Part shown: positions 20,009-33,352 of the stretch, piece after piece
How the letters are laid out: the number at the start of each line of letters is the position of its first letter
Position numbering within the stretch: the first letter of the stretch is position 1
Position numbers and translations under genes: made by a program
Notes under the pieces: generated by a model
Seen by the model: only the letters and a program-made list of their open reading frames with translations
Database searches by the model: none
Told to the model about the DNA's origin: nothing
From: Nematostella vectensis
Lineage: Eukaryota > Cnidaria > Anthozoa > Actiniaria > Edwardsiidae
Length of the DNA: 64,000 nt
Direction of reading: 5' to 3'
Assembly (NCBI RefSeq): GCF_932526225.1
Contig: NC_064040.1
Span: 2,239,501-2,303,500 of the forward strand

Positions 20009-23000
20009 ACTCGCTTCTAATGGAGGTTCTAGCATTGATTATTGTGACTGATTGCTGTAAAATGGGACCTGACGGAGCGCAATAAAGGTATCCATTGGTG
20101 ACTTGATCTGTGTTTGCTTGTCTCTATTTGTAGTTCGGAATTTTGTGTCTTTTTTGGTAAGGAATGTTTCTAAGTTTAAGCATTTTATTACGAATTGGTC
20201 AGCAATTAAGGTTGATATTTTGACAAAAGAGTCGATTCTATTACATTGCTAAGATGGGCTTTTGAAGGTCGTCTATGCCTTGGATGAATCTATGAGTATC
20301 CGGGTCTGGTGATGTTTAGTTTGCATTTTTGACGTTTTGGAGTTGGGCCTATATTTTACAGGCGTCTCAGGGTGTTATGGCAATGAAAGACTTAAAGGGA
20401 CAGCGTCATGGTACTGCGCATGTCAGTGTTTATTGTAGGCTTTTAATCGCCTACAAATAGTTGAACTTTTTAAAAGCTGTCAATACCTTGTTAAAATAAT
20501 ATGCAATATTTTATTGAATGCAATATTTTATAGAAACTACGTTTATTGACAGTTTGTGGTCATTTTCTTTGAATTTAAGTCCCCCACATGTACCAAAAGC
20601 TCATAAGTCAGTATTAGAGTTTACTAAATTTCATTGTGTCAGGGTCAGAGAGCTATTGAAAGCACTTACCATGGCACTGCCCCTTTAAATAGCTGTAAAA
20701 AAAAAAAAAAGGGAAGAGAAAATAGCTGGATGGGGTCTCTGTTGGTTTTGTTTTAGTTTTAGTTTTCTTTTATTATAATTTTTTCTGGGGTGGGGGAAGG
20801 GGGAATTCAGCTTAAAATTGCCTGTGGTCAATTCAACCAACTAAGCAACTAGTACAAAAGATGTTGGTTTTGCAGTCTTTTATTCAATACTTTCAAGGTT
20901 ATCATGCAATTCTGTAGTTTGACTGGAAATATATACTTTTTTTCTATTCATTTACAGTTCTATATGTACAGTGTGACCATAGTCATGATTACAATTATTT
21001 ATAATAATTTTTACCCACTAACAGAAACCAACTTGACTGCAAAAAACTCACTGTAAAGCATAAGATATTAGGCATTTCTTTCATGTGGCTGTGAGGTTGA
21101 CCTGTCAACATCTACAGGGGCCACACTCAACTCGGAATCATAGGGGTCCATAAAAGCAAGGTGTCGCAGAACCTTTTCCTGCCTTCCTTACTCTCCTTCA
21201 CCAGGAACACCTGTGCAGCCGACACCCTTAGGTGGATGGGGTGCACAGGTGCTTTGGGTGTGGCCCTGAAGATGGCACAGTGACCACAAGATGTACCAGA
21301 ATGAAATTGTATATACTGTAAAAACATGTGAGTAGAAAACAGTCAATAGCCATGGAGTTTTCAGTGTGTTGTACATGTTATACATGTTTTAGGATTTACC
21401 TAATTACTTACAGTATTTTTTTATATAGAATTTTTTACTTGTATAATTTAGATGAGTAATACATACTTTTTATAGTATGTTGTAGAACTCGTCTCGTTCC
21501 TCCTAAATAACAATCAAAATTATGTTTGTTATTATCTTCGTGCAAAGGAACCTACAGTAGTTTTTTAATCAGATAATTGTTTTTCCTTCAACACTCCCCT
21601 GTTATTTCAACAGCTCTCCCTTGAGTTTGCTTGTCTTAGAAATAGACCTTGTTTGATAAACAAAGACATGTTACCCACTTATTCAATAATAGGTAACAAC
21701 TGCAATATTGTACTGTATGAAAAGAGTGCCCCTCCCCCTTCTAATGTTGACATCAGTAAATCTAGCAAGCTCATTTTGCTAGATGTATGATGTATACCAG
21801 GCTTGTATCCTCCAGGTCCATTTCCATACTCCGTGAAGACTTCTGAAACCATCTTGGATGCCATTACGGAATTGACCCGGAGACCCGGAGAAAAATTCAC
21901 GAGGGGGAGGGCCAGTCAACACTCCTCTCCCCAAAGTCAGACGGTTGTTTGGATGGTCTGTTTTTTTTTTTTTTTTTTCTTATTTTTCCGAAAACTACGC
22001 AGGAGTGAGAGGGGTTAAGCACTACGAAAAAAAAAATTGAATAGAAAAAAAAAAAAAAAAGAAAAAGAAAAAAGGCCATTGGCATAGGATCGAACCCGAC
22101 CTGAAAAACAAAACGGAAACCATACATACGGATTACCCAATCGGTATGGCAGCACAAGGCTTTTACGGAAGGCTGTAAAGAACCCGAAGGCCCCAAGCAC
22201 CGATATTTCCGGCGAATATGCTGTACAACACTCTTGCAAGGTATTCCGACCCGCGCATTAATGGGGAGGACAATAACCAGGATCCCAGGCCTGTAATACG
22301 GTTACGCCACGCACAGCTCGCTGAGATAGAGGATGAAAAAAATACAGGTCTATTTGGGCGTCTTGAGTCCCTTGGGGGCTCGCTATGTCGGCGCGTGGCA
22401 TCGTAACGCACGGGCGCATTGTCTTTTATCGTGTACAGGACATCAAACAAGCGAAGAAAGAAAAACGTTTTTTTTTTTGGGAACCGTTTTTTTATATCAT
22501 GCAAAAAGCGAAAATAAATAGAAATAAATAAAGTGCGATTTGGCGATTCTGTTTTTCTTTGTAGAGCTTATTAAGCTATTCACCGGCCTAAATATTCATA
22601 AAAGAAAATAAAAAATGCAATGAAGGACGTAAGGGGGAGAGGTTTGTAAAATCGCATAGAATATCGACAAAATCCGCAATACTGTCTACGCTGACTAAGT
22701 ATAGCTGTATTTCACTTTAACCCTTTCACTCCTGGGTACTTTTGAGCAACATTGTAAGAAAAACAGACTGAAAACAGAAACCTCCCCCCCTATTTCAAGT
22801 CCAACACTACCAGTTAAGCTAAGCTACCGCTGACCCAAGACGGTATGCCTTGAAGTTTCCAACAATGTACTGCGGTGCCTTTTCTTTGTAGCGACGGCAC
22901 TGCTACAGCCTGTTGCTTACAACAGTTTTGCTTGTAATTTGCTTAAAAATTACAGCTTTTTCACATCTGGAGAGTGCCTTAGGACATCATGAAGTTTTTT

Positions 23001-23343
23001 TGGGCATAATTAATGCTGTGCTTATGGATGTTTGCACGCTGAGGTTGATTCAATGGGATAATTCCTTGTCTGGGCTTCACCAAGTGAGGAAGGAATTTTC
23101 TGGTGAATGGCCTCATAACTCTCCAATGTGGGCCATCTTTGCTACCCAACCTTATTCAAAAATTGTTTTCAGGCTTATTCTGGGTTCCTTGGACCTGGAA
23201 ATGTTTTGTTTGGCTTCGGGGCAAAGAGACTTAAAAAAAAAACTGTTATGATTCTGGGGGAGGAGATTGCCCGCCTGTCTGTCAAGGTGTTTCCAAGACT
23301 CCCATGATGCAGTGCAGGCATGCAAAATAGGCTAACAATGGTG
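20009..23343 (+). repeat. Monomer 7, haplotype H2
   Basis: 3335 bp. H2 markers (atatag, T18, A16, GGACAAT, C7), with TTTAAA and A14 at the TIR right end. I noticed no private substitution. Large inverted-repeat element 21956-22768; candidate plus exons 22892-23083 and 23173-23286. Confidence 0.97.
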
Positions 23344-26300
23344 ACTCGCTTCTAATGGAGGTTCTAGCATTGATTATTGTGACTGATTGCTGTAAAATGG
23401 GACCTGACGGAGCGCAATAAAGGTATCCATTGGTGACTTGATCTGTGTTTGCTTGTCTCTATTTGTAGTTCGGAATTTTGTGTCTTTTTTGGTAAGGAAT
23501 GTTTCTAAGTTTAAGCATTTTATTACGAATTGGTCAGCAATTAAGGTTGATATTTTGACAAAAGAGTCGATTCTATTACATTGCTAAGATGGGCTTTTGA
23601 AGGTCGTCTATGCCTTGGATGAATCTATGAGTATCCGGGTCTGGTGATGTTTAGTTTGCATTTTTGACGTTTTGGAGTTGGGCCTATATTTTACAGGCGT
23701 CTCAGGGTGTTATGGCAATGAAAGACTTAAAGGGACAGCGTCATGGTACTGCGCATGTCAGTGTTTATTGTAGGCTTTTAATCGCCTACAAATAGTTGAA
23801 CTTTTTAAAAGCTGTCAATACCTTGTTAAAATAATATGCAATATTTTATTGAATGCAATATTTTATAGAAACTACGTTTATTGACAGTTTGTGGTCATTT
23901 TCTTTGAATTTAAGTCCCCCACATGTACCAAAAGCTCATAAGTCAGTATTAGAGTTTACTAAATTTCATTGTGTCAGGGTCAGAGAGCTATTGAAAGCAC
24001 TTACCATGGCACTGCCCCTTTAAATAGCTGTAAAAAAAAAAAAAAGGGAAGAGAAAATAGCTGGATGGGGTCTCTGTTGGTTTTGTTTTAGTTTTAGTTT
24101 TCTTTTATTATAATTTTTTCTGGGGTGGGGGAAGGGGGAATTCAGCTTAAAATTGCCTGTGGTCAATTCAACCAACTAAGCAACTAGTACAAAAGATGTT
24201 GGTTTTGCAGTCTTTTATTCAATACTTTCAAGGTTATCATGCAATTCTGTAGTTTGACTGGAAATATATACTTTTTTTCTATTCATTTACAGTTCTATAT
24301 GTACAGTGTGACCATAGTCATGATTACAATTATTTATAATAATTTTTACCCACTAACAGAAACCAACTTGACTGCAAAAAACTCACTGTAAAGCATAAGA
24401 TATTAGGCATTTCTTTCATGTGGCTGTGAGGTTGACCTGTCAACATCTACAGGGGCCACACTCAACTCGGAATCATAGGGGTCCATAAAAGCAAGGTGTC
24501 GCAGAACCTTTTCCTGCCTTCCTTACTCTCCTTCACCAGGAACACCTGTGCAGCCGACACCCTTAGGTGGATGGGGTGCACAGGTGCTTTGGGTGTGGCC
24601 CTGAAGATGGCACAGTGACCACAAGATGTACCAGAATGAAATTGTATATACTGTAAAAACATGTGAGTAGAAAACAGTCAATAGCCATGGAGTTTTCAGT
24701 GTGTTGTACATGTTATACATGTTTTAGGATTTACCTAATTACTTACAGTATTTTTTTAAATAGAATTTTTTACTTGTATAATTTAGATGAGTAATACATA
24801 CTTTTTATAGTATGTTGTAGAACTCGTCTCGTTCCTCCTAAATAACAATCAAAATTATGTTTGTTATTATCTTCGTGCAAAGGAACCTACAGTAGTTTTT
24901 TAATCAGATAATTGTTTTTCCTTCAACACTCCCCTGTTATTTCAACAGCTCTCCCTTGAGTTTGCTTGTCTTAGAAATAGACCTTGTTTGATAAACAAAG
25001 ACATGTTACCCACTTATTCAATAATAGGTAACAACTGCAATATTGTACTGTATGAAAAGAGTGCCCCTCCCCCTTCTAATGTTGACATCAGTAAATCTAG
25101 CAAGCTCATTTTGCTAGATGTATGATGTATACCAGGCTTGTATCCTCCAGGTCCATTTCCATACTCCGTGAAGACTTCTGAAACCATCTTGGATGCCATT
25201 ACGGAATTGACCCGGAGACCCGGAGAAAAATTCACGAGGGGGAGGGCCAGTCAACACTCCTCTCCCCAAAGTCAGACGGTTGTTTGGATGGTCTGTTTTT
25301 TTTTTTTTTTTCTTATTTTTCCGAAAACTACGCAGGAGTGAGAGGGGTTAAGCACTACGAAAAAAAAAATTGAATAGAAAAAAAAAAAAAAAAAAGAAAA
25401 AGAAAAAAGGCCATTGGCATAGGATCGAACCCGACCTGAAAAACAAAACGGAAACCATACATACGGATTACCCAATCGGTATGGCAGCACAAGGCTTTTA
25501 CGGAAGGCTGTAAAGAACCCGAAGGCCCCAAGCACCGATATTTCCGGCGAATATGCTGTACAACACTCTTGCAAGGTATTCCGACCCGCGCATTAATGGG
25601 GAGGGCAATAACCAGGATCCCAGGCCTGTAATACGGTTACGCCACGCACAGCTCGCTGAGATAGAGGATGAAAAAAATACAGGTCTATTTGGGCGTCTTG
25701 AGTCCCTTGGGGGCTCGCTATGTCGGCGCGTGGCATCGTAACGCACGGGCGCATTGTCTTTTATCGTGTACAGGACATCAAACAAGCGAAGAAAGAAAAA
25801 CGTTTTTTTTTTTGGGAACCGTTTTTTTATATCATGCAAAAAGCGAAAATAAATAGAAATAAATAAAGTGCGATTTGGCGATTCTGTTTTTCTTTGTAGA
25901 GCTTATTAAGCTATTCACCGGCCTAAATATTCATAAAAGAAAATAAAAAATGCAATGAAGGACGTAAGGGGGAGAGGTTTGTAAAATCGCATAGAATATC
26001 GACAAAATCCGCAATACTGTCTACGCTGACTAAGTATAGCTGTATTTCACTTTAACCCTTTCACTCCTGGGTACTTTTGAGCAACATTGTAAGAAAAACA
26101 GACTGAAAACAGAAACCTCCCCCCCCTATTTCAAGTCCAACACTACCAGTTAAGCTAAGCTACCGCTGACCCAAGACGGTATGCCTTGAAGTTTCCAACA
26201 ATGTACTGCGGTGCCTTTTCTTTGTAGCGACGGCACTGCTACAGCCTGTTGCTTACAACAGTTTTGCTTGTAATTTGCTTAAAAATTACAGCTTTTTCAC

Positions 26301-26679
26301 ATCTGGAGAGTGCCTTAGGACATCATGAAGTTTTTTTGGGCATAATTAATGCTGTGCTTATGGATGTTTGCACGCTGAGGTTGATTCAATGGGATAATTC
26401 CTTGTCTGGGCTTCACCAAGTGAGGAAGGAATTTTCTGGTGAATGGCCTCATAACTCTCCAATGTGGGCCATCTTTGCTACCCAACCTTATTCAAAAATT
26501 GTTTTCAGGCTTATTCTGGGTTCCTTGGACCTGGAAATGTTTTGTTTGGCTTCGGGGCAAAGAGACTTAAAAAAAAAACTGTTATGATTCTGGGGGAGGA
26601 GATTGCCCGCCTGTCTGTCAAGGTGTTTCCAAGACTCCCATGATGCAGTGCAGGCATGCAAAATAGGCTAACAATGGTG
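23344..26679 (+). repeat. Monomer 8, haplotype H1, matches monomer 1
   Basis: 3336 bp. The left part is of the monomer 5-7 type (TTTAAA, A14); the right part is H1 (aaatag, T16, A18, GGGCAAT, C8). All markers scored equal those of monomer 1, although H2 copies lie on both sides. Large inverted-repeat element 25291-26103; candidate plus exons 26228-26419 and 26509-26622. Confidence 0.97.
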
Positions 26680-29600
26680 ACTCGCTTCTAATGGAGGTTC
26701 TAGCATTGATTATTGTGACTGATTGCTGTAAAATGGGACCTGACGGAGCGCAATAAAGGTATCCATTGGTGACTTGATCTGTGTTTGCTTGTCTCTATTT
26801 GTAGTTCGGAATTTTGTGTCTTTTTTGGTAAGGAATGTTTCTAAGTTTAAGCATTTTATTACGAATTGGTCAGCAATTAAGGTTGATATTTTGACAAAAG
26901 AGTCGATTCTATTACATTGCTAAGATGGGCTTTTGAAGGTCGTCTATGCCTTGGATGAATCTATGAGTATCCGGGTCTGGTGATGTTTAGTTTGCATTTT
27001 TGACGTTTTGGAGTTGGGCCTATATTTTACAGGCGTCTCAGGGTGTTATGGCAATGAAAGACTTAAAGGGACAGCGTCATGGTACTGCGCATGTCAGTGT
27101 TTATTGTAGGCTTTTAATCGCCTACAAATAGTTGAACTTTTTAAAAGCTGTCAATACCTTGTTAAAATAATATGCAATATTTTATTGAATGCAATATTTT
27201 ATAGAAACTACGTTTATTGACAGTTTGTGGTCATTTTCTTTGAATTTAAGTCCCCCACATGTACCAAAAGCTCATAAGTCAGTATTAGAGTTTACTAAAT
27301 TTCATTGTGTCAGGGTCAGAGAGCTATTGAAAGCACTTACCATGGCACTGCCCCTTTGAATAGCTGTAAAAAAAAAAAAAAAGGGAAGAGAAAATAGCTG
27401 GATGGGGTCTCTGTTGGTTTTGTTTTAGTTTTAGTTTTCTTTTATTATAATTTTTTCTGGGGTGGGGGAAGGGGGAATTCAGCTTAAAATTGCCTGTGGT
27501 CAATTCAACCAACTAAGCAACTAGTACAAAAGATGTTGGTTTTGCAGTCTTTTATTCAATACTTTCAAGGTTATCATGCAATTCTGTAGTTTGACTGGAA
27601 ATATATACTTTTTTTCTATTCATTTACAGTTCTATATGTACAGTGTGACCATAGTCATGATTACAATTATTTATAATAATTTTTACCCACTAACAGAAAC
27701 CAACTTGACTGCAAAAAACTCACTGTAAAGCATAAGATATTAGGCATTTCTTTCATGTGGCTGTGAGGTTGACCTGTCAACATCTACAGGGGCCACACTC
27801 AACTCGGAATCATAGGGGTCCATAAAAGCAAGGTGTCGCAGAACCTTTTCCTGCCTTCCTTACTCTCCTTCACCAGGAACACCTGTGCAGCCGACACCCT
27901 TAGGTGGATGGGGTGCACAGGTGCTTTGGGTGTGGCCCTGAAGATGGCACAGTGACCACAAGATGTACCAGAATGAAATTGTATATACTGTAAAAACATG
28001 TGAGTAGAAAACAGTCAATAGCCATGGAGTTTTCAGTGTGTTGTACATGTTATACATGTTTTAGGATTTACCTAATTACTTACAGTATTTTTTTATATAG
28101 AATTTTTTACTTGTATAATTTAGATGAGTAATACATACTTTTTATAGTATGTTGTAGAACTCGTCTCGTTCCTCCTAAATAACAATCAAAATTATGTTTG
28201 TTATTATCTTCGTGCAAAGGAACCTACAGTAGTTTTTTAATCAGATAATTGTTTTTCCTTCAACACTCCCCTGTTATTTCAACAGCTCTCCCTTGAGTTT
28301 GCTTGTCTTAGAAATAGACCTTGTTTGATAAACAAAGACATGTTACCCACTTATTCAATAATAGGTAACAACTGCAATATTGTACTGTATGAAAAGAGTG
28401 CCCCTCCCCCTTCTAATGTTGACATCAGTAAATCTAGCAAGCTCATTTTGCTAGATGTATGATGTATACCAGGCTTGTATCCTCCAGGTCCATTTCCATA
28501 CTCCGTGAAGACTTCTGAAACCATCTTGGATGCCATTACGGAATTGACCCGGAGACCCGGAGAAAAATTCACGAGGGGGAGGGCCAGTCAACACTCCTCT
28601 CCCCAAAGTCAGACGGTTGTTTGGATGGTCTGTTTTTTTTTTTTTTTTTTCTTATTTTTCCGAAAACTACGCAGGAGTGAGAGGGGTTAAGCACTACGAA
28701 AAAAAAAATTGAATAGAAAAAAAAAAAAAAAAGAAAAAGAAAAAAGGCCATTGGCATAGGATCGAACCCGACCTGAAAAACAAAACGGAAACCATACATA
28801 CGGATTACCCAATCGGTATGGCAGCACAAGGCTTTTACGGAAGGCTGTAAAGAACCCGAAGGCCCCAAGCACCGATATTTCCGGCGAATATGCTGTACAA
28901 CACTCTTGCAAGGTATTCCGACCCGCGCATTAATGGGGAGGACAATAACCAGGATCCCAGGCCTGTAATACGGTTACGCCACGCACAGCTCGCTGAGATA
29001 GAGGATGAAAAAAATACAGGTCTATTTGGGCGTCTTGAGTCCCTTGGGGGCTCGCTATGTCGGCGCGTGGCATCGTAACGCACGGGCGCATTGTCTTTTA
29101 TCGTGTACAGGACATCAAACAAGCGAAGAAAGAAAAACGTTTTTTTTTTTGGGAACCGTTTTTTTATATCATGCAAAAAGCGAAAATAAATAGAAATAAA
29201 TAAAGTGCGATTTGGCGATTCTGTTTTTCTTTGTAGAGCTTATTAAGCTATTCACCGGCCTAAATATTCATAAAAGAAAATAAAAAATGCAATGAAGGAC
29301 GTAAGGGGGAGAGGTTTGTAAAATCGCATAGAATATCGACAAAATCCGCAATACTGTCTACGCTGACTAAGTATAGCTGTATTTCACTTTAACCCTTTCA
29401 CTCCTGGGTACTTTTGAGCAACATTGTAAGAAAAACAGACTGAAAACAGAAACCTCCCCCCCTATTTCAAGTCCAACACTACCAGTTAAGCTAAGCTACC
29501 GCTGACCCAAGACGGTATGCCTTGAAGTTTCCAACAATGTACTGCGGTGCCTTTTCTTTGTAGCGACGGCACTGCTACAGCCTGTTGCTTACAACAGTTT

Positions 29601-30016
29601 TGCTTGTAATTTGCTTAAAAATTACAGCTTTTTCACATCTGGAGAGTGCCTTAGGACATCATGAAGTTTTTTTGGGCATAATTAATGCTGTGCTTATGGA
29701 TGTTTGCACGCTGAGGTTGATTCAATGGGATAATTCCTTGTCTGGGCTTCACCAAGTGAGGAAGGAATTTTCTGGTGAATGGCCTCATAACTCTCCAATG
29801 TGGGCCATCTTTGCTACCCAACCTTATTCAAAAATTGTTTTCAGGCTTATTCTGGGTTCCTTGGACCTGGAAATGTTTTGTTTGGCTTCGGGGCAAAGAG
29901 ACTTAAAAAAAAAAACTGTTATGATTCTGGGGGAGGAGATTGCCCGCCTGTCTGTCAAGGTGTTTCCAAGACTCCCATGATGCAGTGCAGGCATGCAAAA
30001 TAGGCTAACAATGGTG
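26680..30016 (+). repeat. Monomer 9, haplotype H2 with A15 and A11
   Basis: 3337 bp. TTTGAA with A15 after the TIR element, then H2 markers (atatag, T18, A16, GGACAAT, C7) and A11 instead of A10 near 29906. The extra A breaks the candidate exon B frame. Monomer 18 has the same combination. Large inverted-repeat element 28628-29440; candidate plus exons 29564-29755 and 29845-29959. Confidence 0.97.
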
Positions 30017-33000
30017 ACTCGCTTCTAATGGAGGTTCTAGCATTGATTATTGTGACTGATTGCTGTAAAATGGGACCTGACGGAGCGCAATAAAGGTATC
30101 CATTGGTGACTTGATCTGTGTTTGCTTGTCTCTATTTGTAGTTCGGAATTTTGTGTCTTTTTTGGTAAGGAATGTTTCTAAGTTTAAGCATTTTATTACG
30201 AATTGGTCAGCAATTAAGGTTGATATTTTGACAAAAGAGTCGATTCTATTACATTGCTAAGATGGGCTTTTGAAGGTCGTCTATGCCTTGGATGAATCTA
30301 TGAGTATCCGGGTCTGGTGATGTTTAGTTTGCATTTTTGACGTTTTGGAGTTGGGCCTATATTTTACAGGCGTCTCAGGGTGTTATGGCAATGAAAGACT
30401 TAAAGGGACAGCGTCATGGTACTGCGCATGTCAGTGTTTATTGTAGGCTTTTAATCGCCTACAAATAGTTGAACTTTTTAAAAGCTGTCAATACCTTGTT
30501 AAAATAATATGCAATATTTTATTGAATGCAATATTTTATAGAAACTACGTTTATTGACAGTTTGTGGTCATTTTCTTTGAATTTAAGTCCCCCACATGTA
30601 CCAAAAGCTCATAAGTCAGTATTAGAGTTTACTAAATTTCATTGTGTCAGGGTCAGAGAGCTATTGAAAGCACTTACCATGGCACTGCCCCTTTGAATAG
30701 CTGTAAAAAAAAAAAAAAGGGAAGAGAAAATAGCTGGATGGGGTCTCTGTTGGTTTTGTTTTAGTTTTAGTTTTCTTTTATTATAATTTTTTCTGGGGTG
30801 GGGGAAGGGGGAATTCAGCTTAAAATTGCCTGTGGTCAATTCAACCAACTAAGCAACTAGTACAAAAGATGTTGGTTTTGCAGTCTTTTATTCAATACTT
30901 TCAAGGTTATCATGCAATTCTGTAGTTTGACTGGAAATATATACTTTTTTTCTATTCATTTACAGTTCTATATGTACAGTGTGACCATAGTCATGATTAC
31001 AATTATTTATAATAATTTTTACCCACTAACAGAAACCAACTTGACTGCAAAAAACTCACTGTAAAGCATAAGATATTAGGCATTTCTTTCATGTGGCTGT
31101 GAGGTTGACCTGTCAACATCTACAGGGGCCACACTCAACTCGGAATCATAGGGGTCCATAAAAGCAAGGTGTCGCAGAACCTTTTCCTGCCTTCCTTACT
31201 CTCCTTCACCAGGAACACCTGTGCAGCCGACACCCTTAGGTGGATGGGGTGCACAGGTGCTTTGGGTGTGGCCCTGAAGATGGCACAGTGACCACAAGAT
31301 GTACCAGAATGAAATTGTATATACTGTAAAAACATGTGAGTAGAAAACAGTCAATAGCCATGGAGTTTTCAGTGTGTTGTACATGTTATACATGTTTTAG
31401 GATTTACCTAATTACTTACAGTATTTTTTTATATAGAATTTTTTACTTGTATAATTTAGATGAGTAATACATACTTTTTATAGTATGTTGTAGAACTCGT
31501 CTCGTTCCTCCTAAATAACAATCAAAATTATGTTTGTTATTATCTTCGTGCAAAGGAACCTACAGTAGTTTTTTAATCAGATAATTGTTTTTCCTTCAAC
31601 ACTCCCCTGTTATTTCAACAGCTCTCCCTTGAGTTTGCTTGTCTTAGAAATAGACCTTGTTTGATAAACAAAGACATGTTACCCACTTATTCAATAATAG
31701 GTAACAACTGCAATATTGTACTGTATGAAAAGAGTGCCCCTCCCCCTTCTAATGTTGACATCAGTAAATCTAGCAAGCTCATTTTGCTAGATGTATGATG
31801 TATACCAGGCTTGTATCCTCCAGGTCCATTTCCATACTCCGTGAAGACTTCTGAAACCATCTTGGATGCCATTACGGAATTGACCCGGAGACCCGGAGAA
31901 AAATTCACGAGGGGGAGGGCCAGTCAACACTCCTCTCCCCAAAGTCAGACGGTTGTTTGGATGGTCTGTTTTTTTTTTTTTTTTTTCTTATTTTTCCGAA
32001 AACTACGCAGGAGTGAGAGGGGTTAAGCACTACGAAAAAAAAAATTGAATAGAAAAAAAAAAAAAAAAGAAAAAGAAAAAAGGCCATTGGCATAGGATCG
32101 AACCCGACCTGAAAAACAAAACGGAAACCATACATACGGATTACCCAATCGGTATGGCAGCACAAGGCTTTTACGGAAGGCTGTAAAGAACCCGAAGGCC
32201 CCAAGCACCGATATTTCCGGCGAATATGCTGTACAACACTCTTGCAAGGTATTCCGACCCGCGCATTAATGGGGAGGACAATAACCAGGATCCCAGGCCT
32301 GTAATACGGTTACGCCACGCACAGCTCGCTGAGATAGAGGATGAAAAAAATACAGGTCTATTTGGGCGTCTTGAGTCCCTTGGGGGCTCGCTATGTCGGC
32401 GCGTGGCATCGTAACGCACGGGCGCATTGTCTTTTATCGTGTACAGGACATCAAACAAGCAAAGAAAGAAAAACGTTTTTTTTTTTGGGAACCGTTTTTT
32501 TATATCATGCAAAAAGCGAAAATAAATAGAAATAAATAAAGTGCGATTTGGCGATTCTGTTTTTCTTTGTAGAGCTTATTAAGCTATTCACCGGCCTAAA
32601 TATTCATAAAAGAAAATAAAAAATGCAATGAAGGACGTAAGGGGGAGAGGTTTGTAAAATCGCATAGAATATCGACAAAATCCGCAATACTGTCTACGCT
32701 GACTAAGTATAGCTGTATTTCACTTTAACCCTTTCACTCCTGGGTACTTTTGAGCAACATTGTAAGAAAAACAGACTGAAAACAGAAACCTCCCCCCCTA
32801 TTTCAAGTCCAACACTACCAGTTAAGCTAAGCTACCGCTGACCCAAGACGGTATGCCTTGAAGTTTCCAACAATGTACTGCGGTGCCTTTTCTTTGTAGC
32901 GACGGCACTGCTACAGCCTGTTGCTTACAACAGTTTTGCTTGTAATTTGCTTAAAAATTACAGCTTTTTCACATCTGGAGAGTGCCTTAGGACATCATGA

Positions 33001-33352
33001 AGTTTTTTTGGGCATAATTAATGCTGTGCTTATGGATGTTTGCACGCTGAGGTTGATTCAATGGGATAATTCCTTGTCTGGGCTTCACCAAGTGAGGAAG
33101 GAATTTTCTGGTGAATGGCCTCATAACTCTCCAATGTGGGCCATCTTTGCTACCCAACCTTATTCAAAAATTGTTTTCAGGCTTATTCTGGGTTCCTTGG
33201 ACCTGGAAATGTTTTGTTTGGCTTCGGGGCAAAGAGACTTAAAAGAAAAAACTGTTATGATTCTGGGGGAGGAGATTGCCCGCCTGTCTGTCAAGGTGTT
33301 TCCAAGACTCCCATGATGCAGTGCAGGCATGCAAAATAGGCTAACAATGGTG
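30017..33352 (+). repeat. Monomer 10, haplotype H2 with an interrupted A11
   Basis: 3336 bp. TTTGAA with A14, H2 markers, and an 11-base A tract near 33241 interrupted by G at 33245. Private A at 32461 (G elsewhere). Large inverted-repeat element 31964-32776; candidate plus exons 32900-33091 and 33181-33295 (frame shifted by the extra base). Confidence 0.97.
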
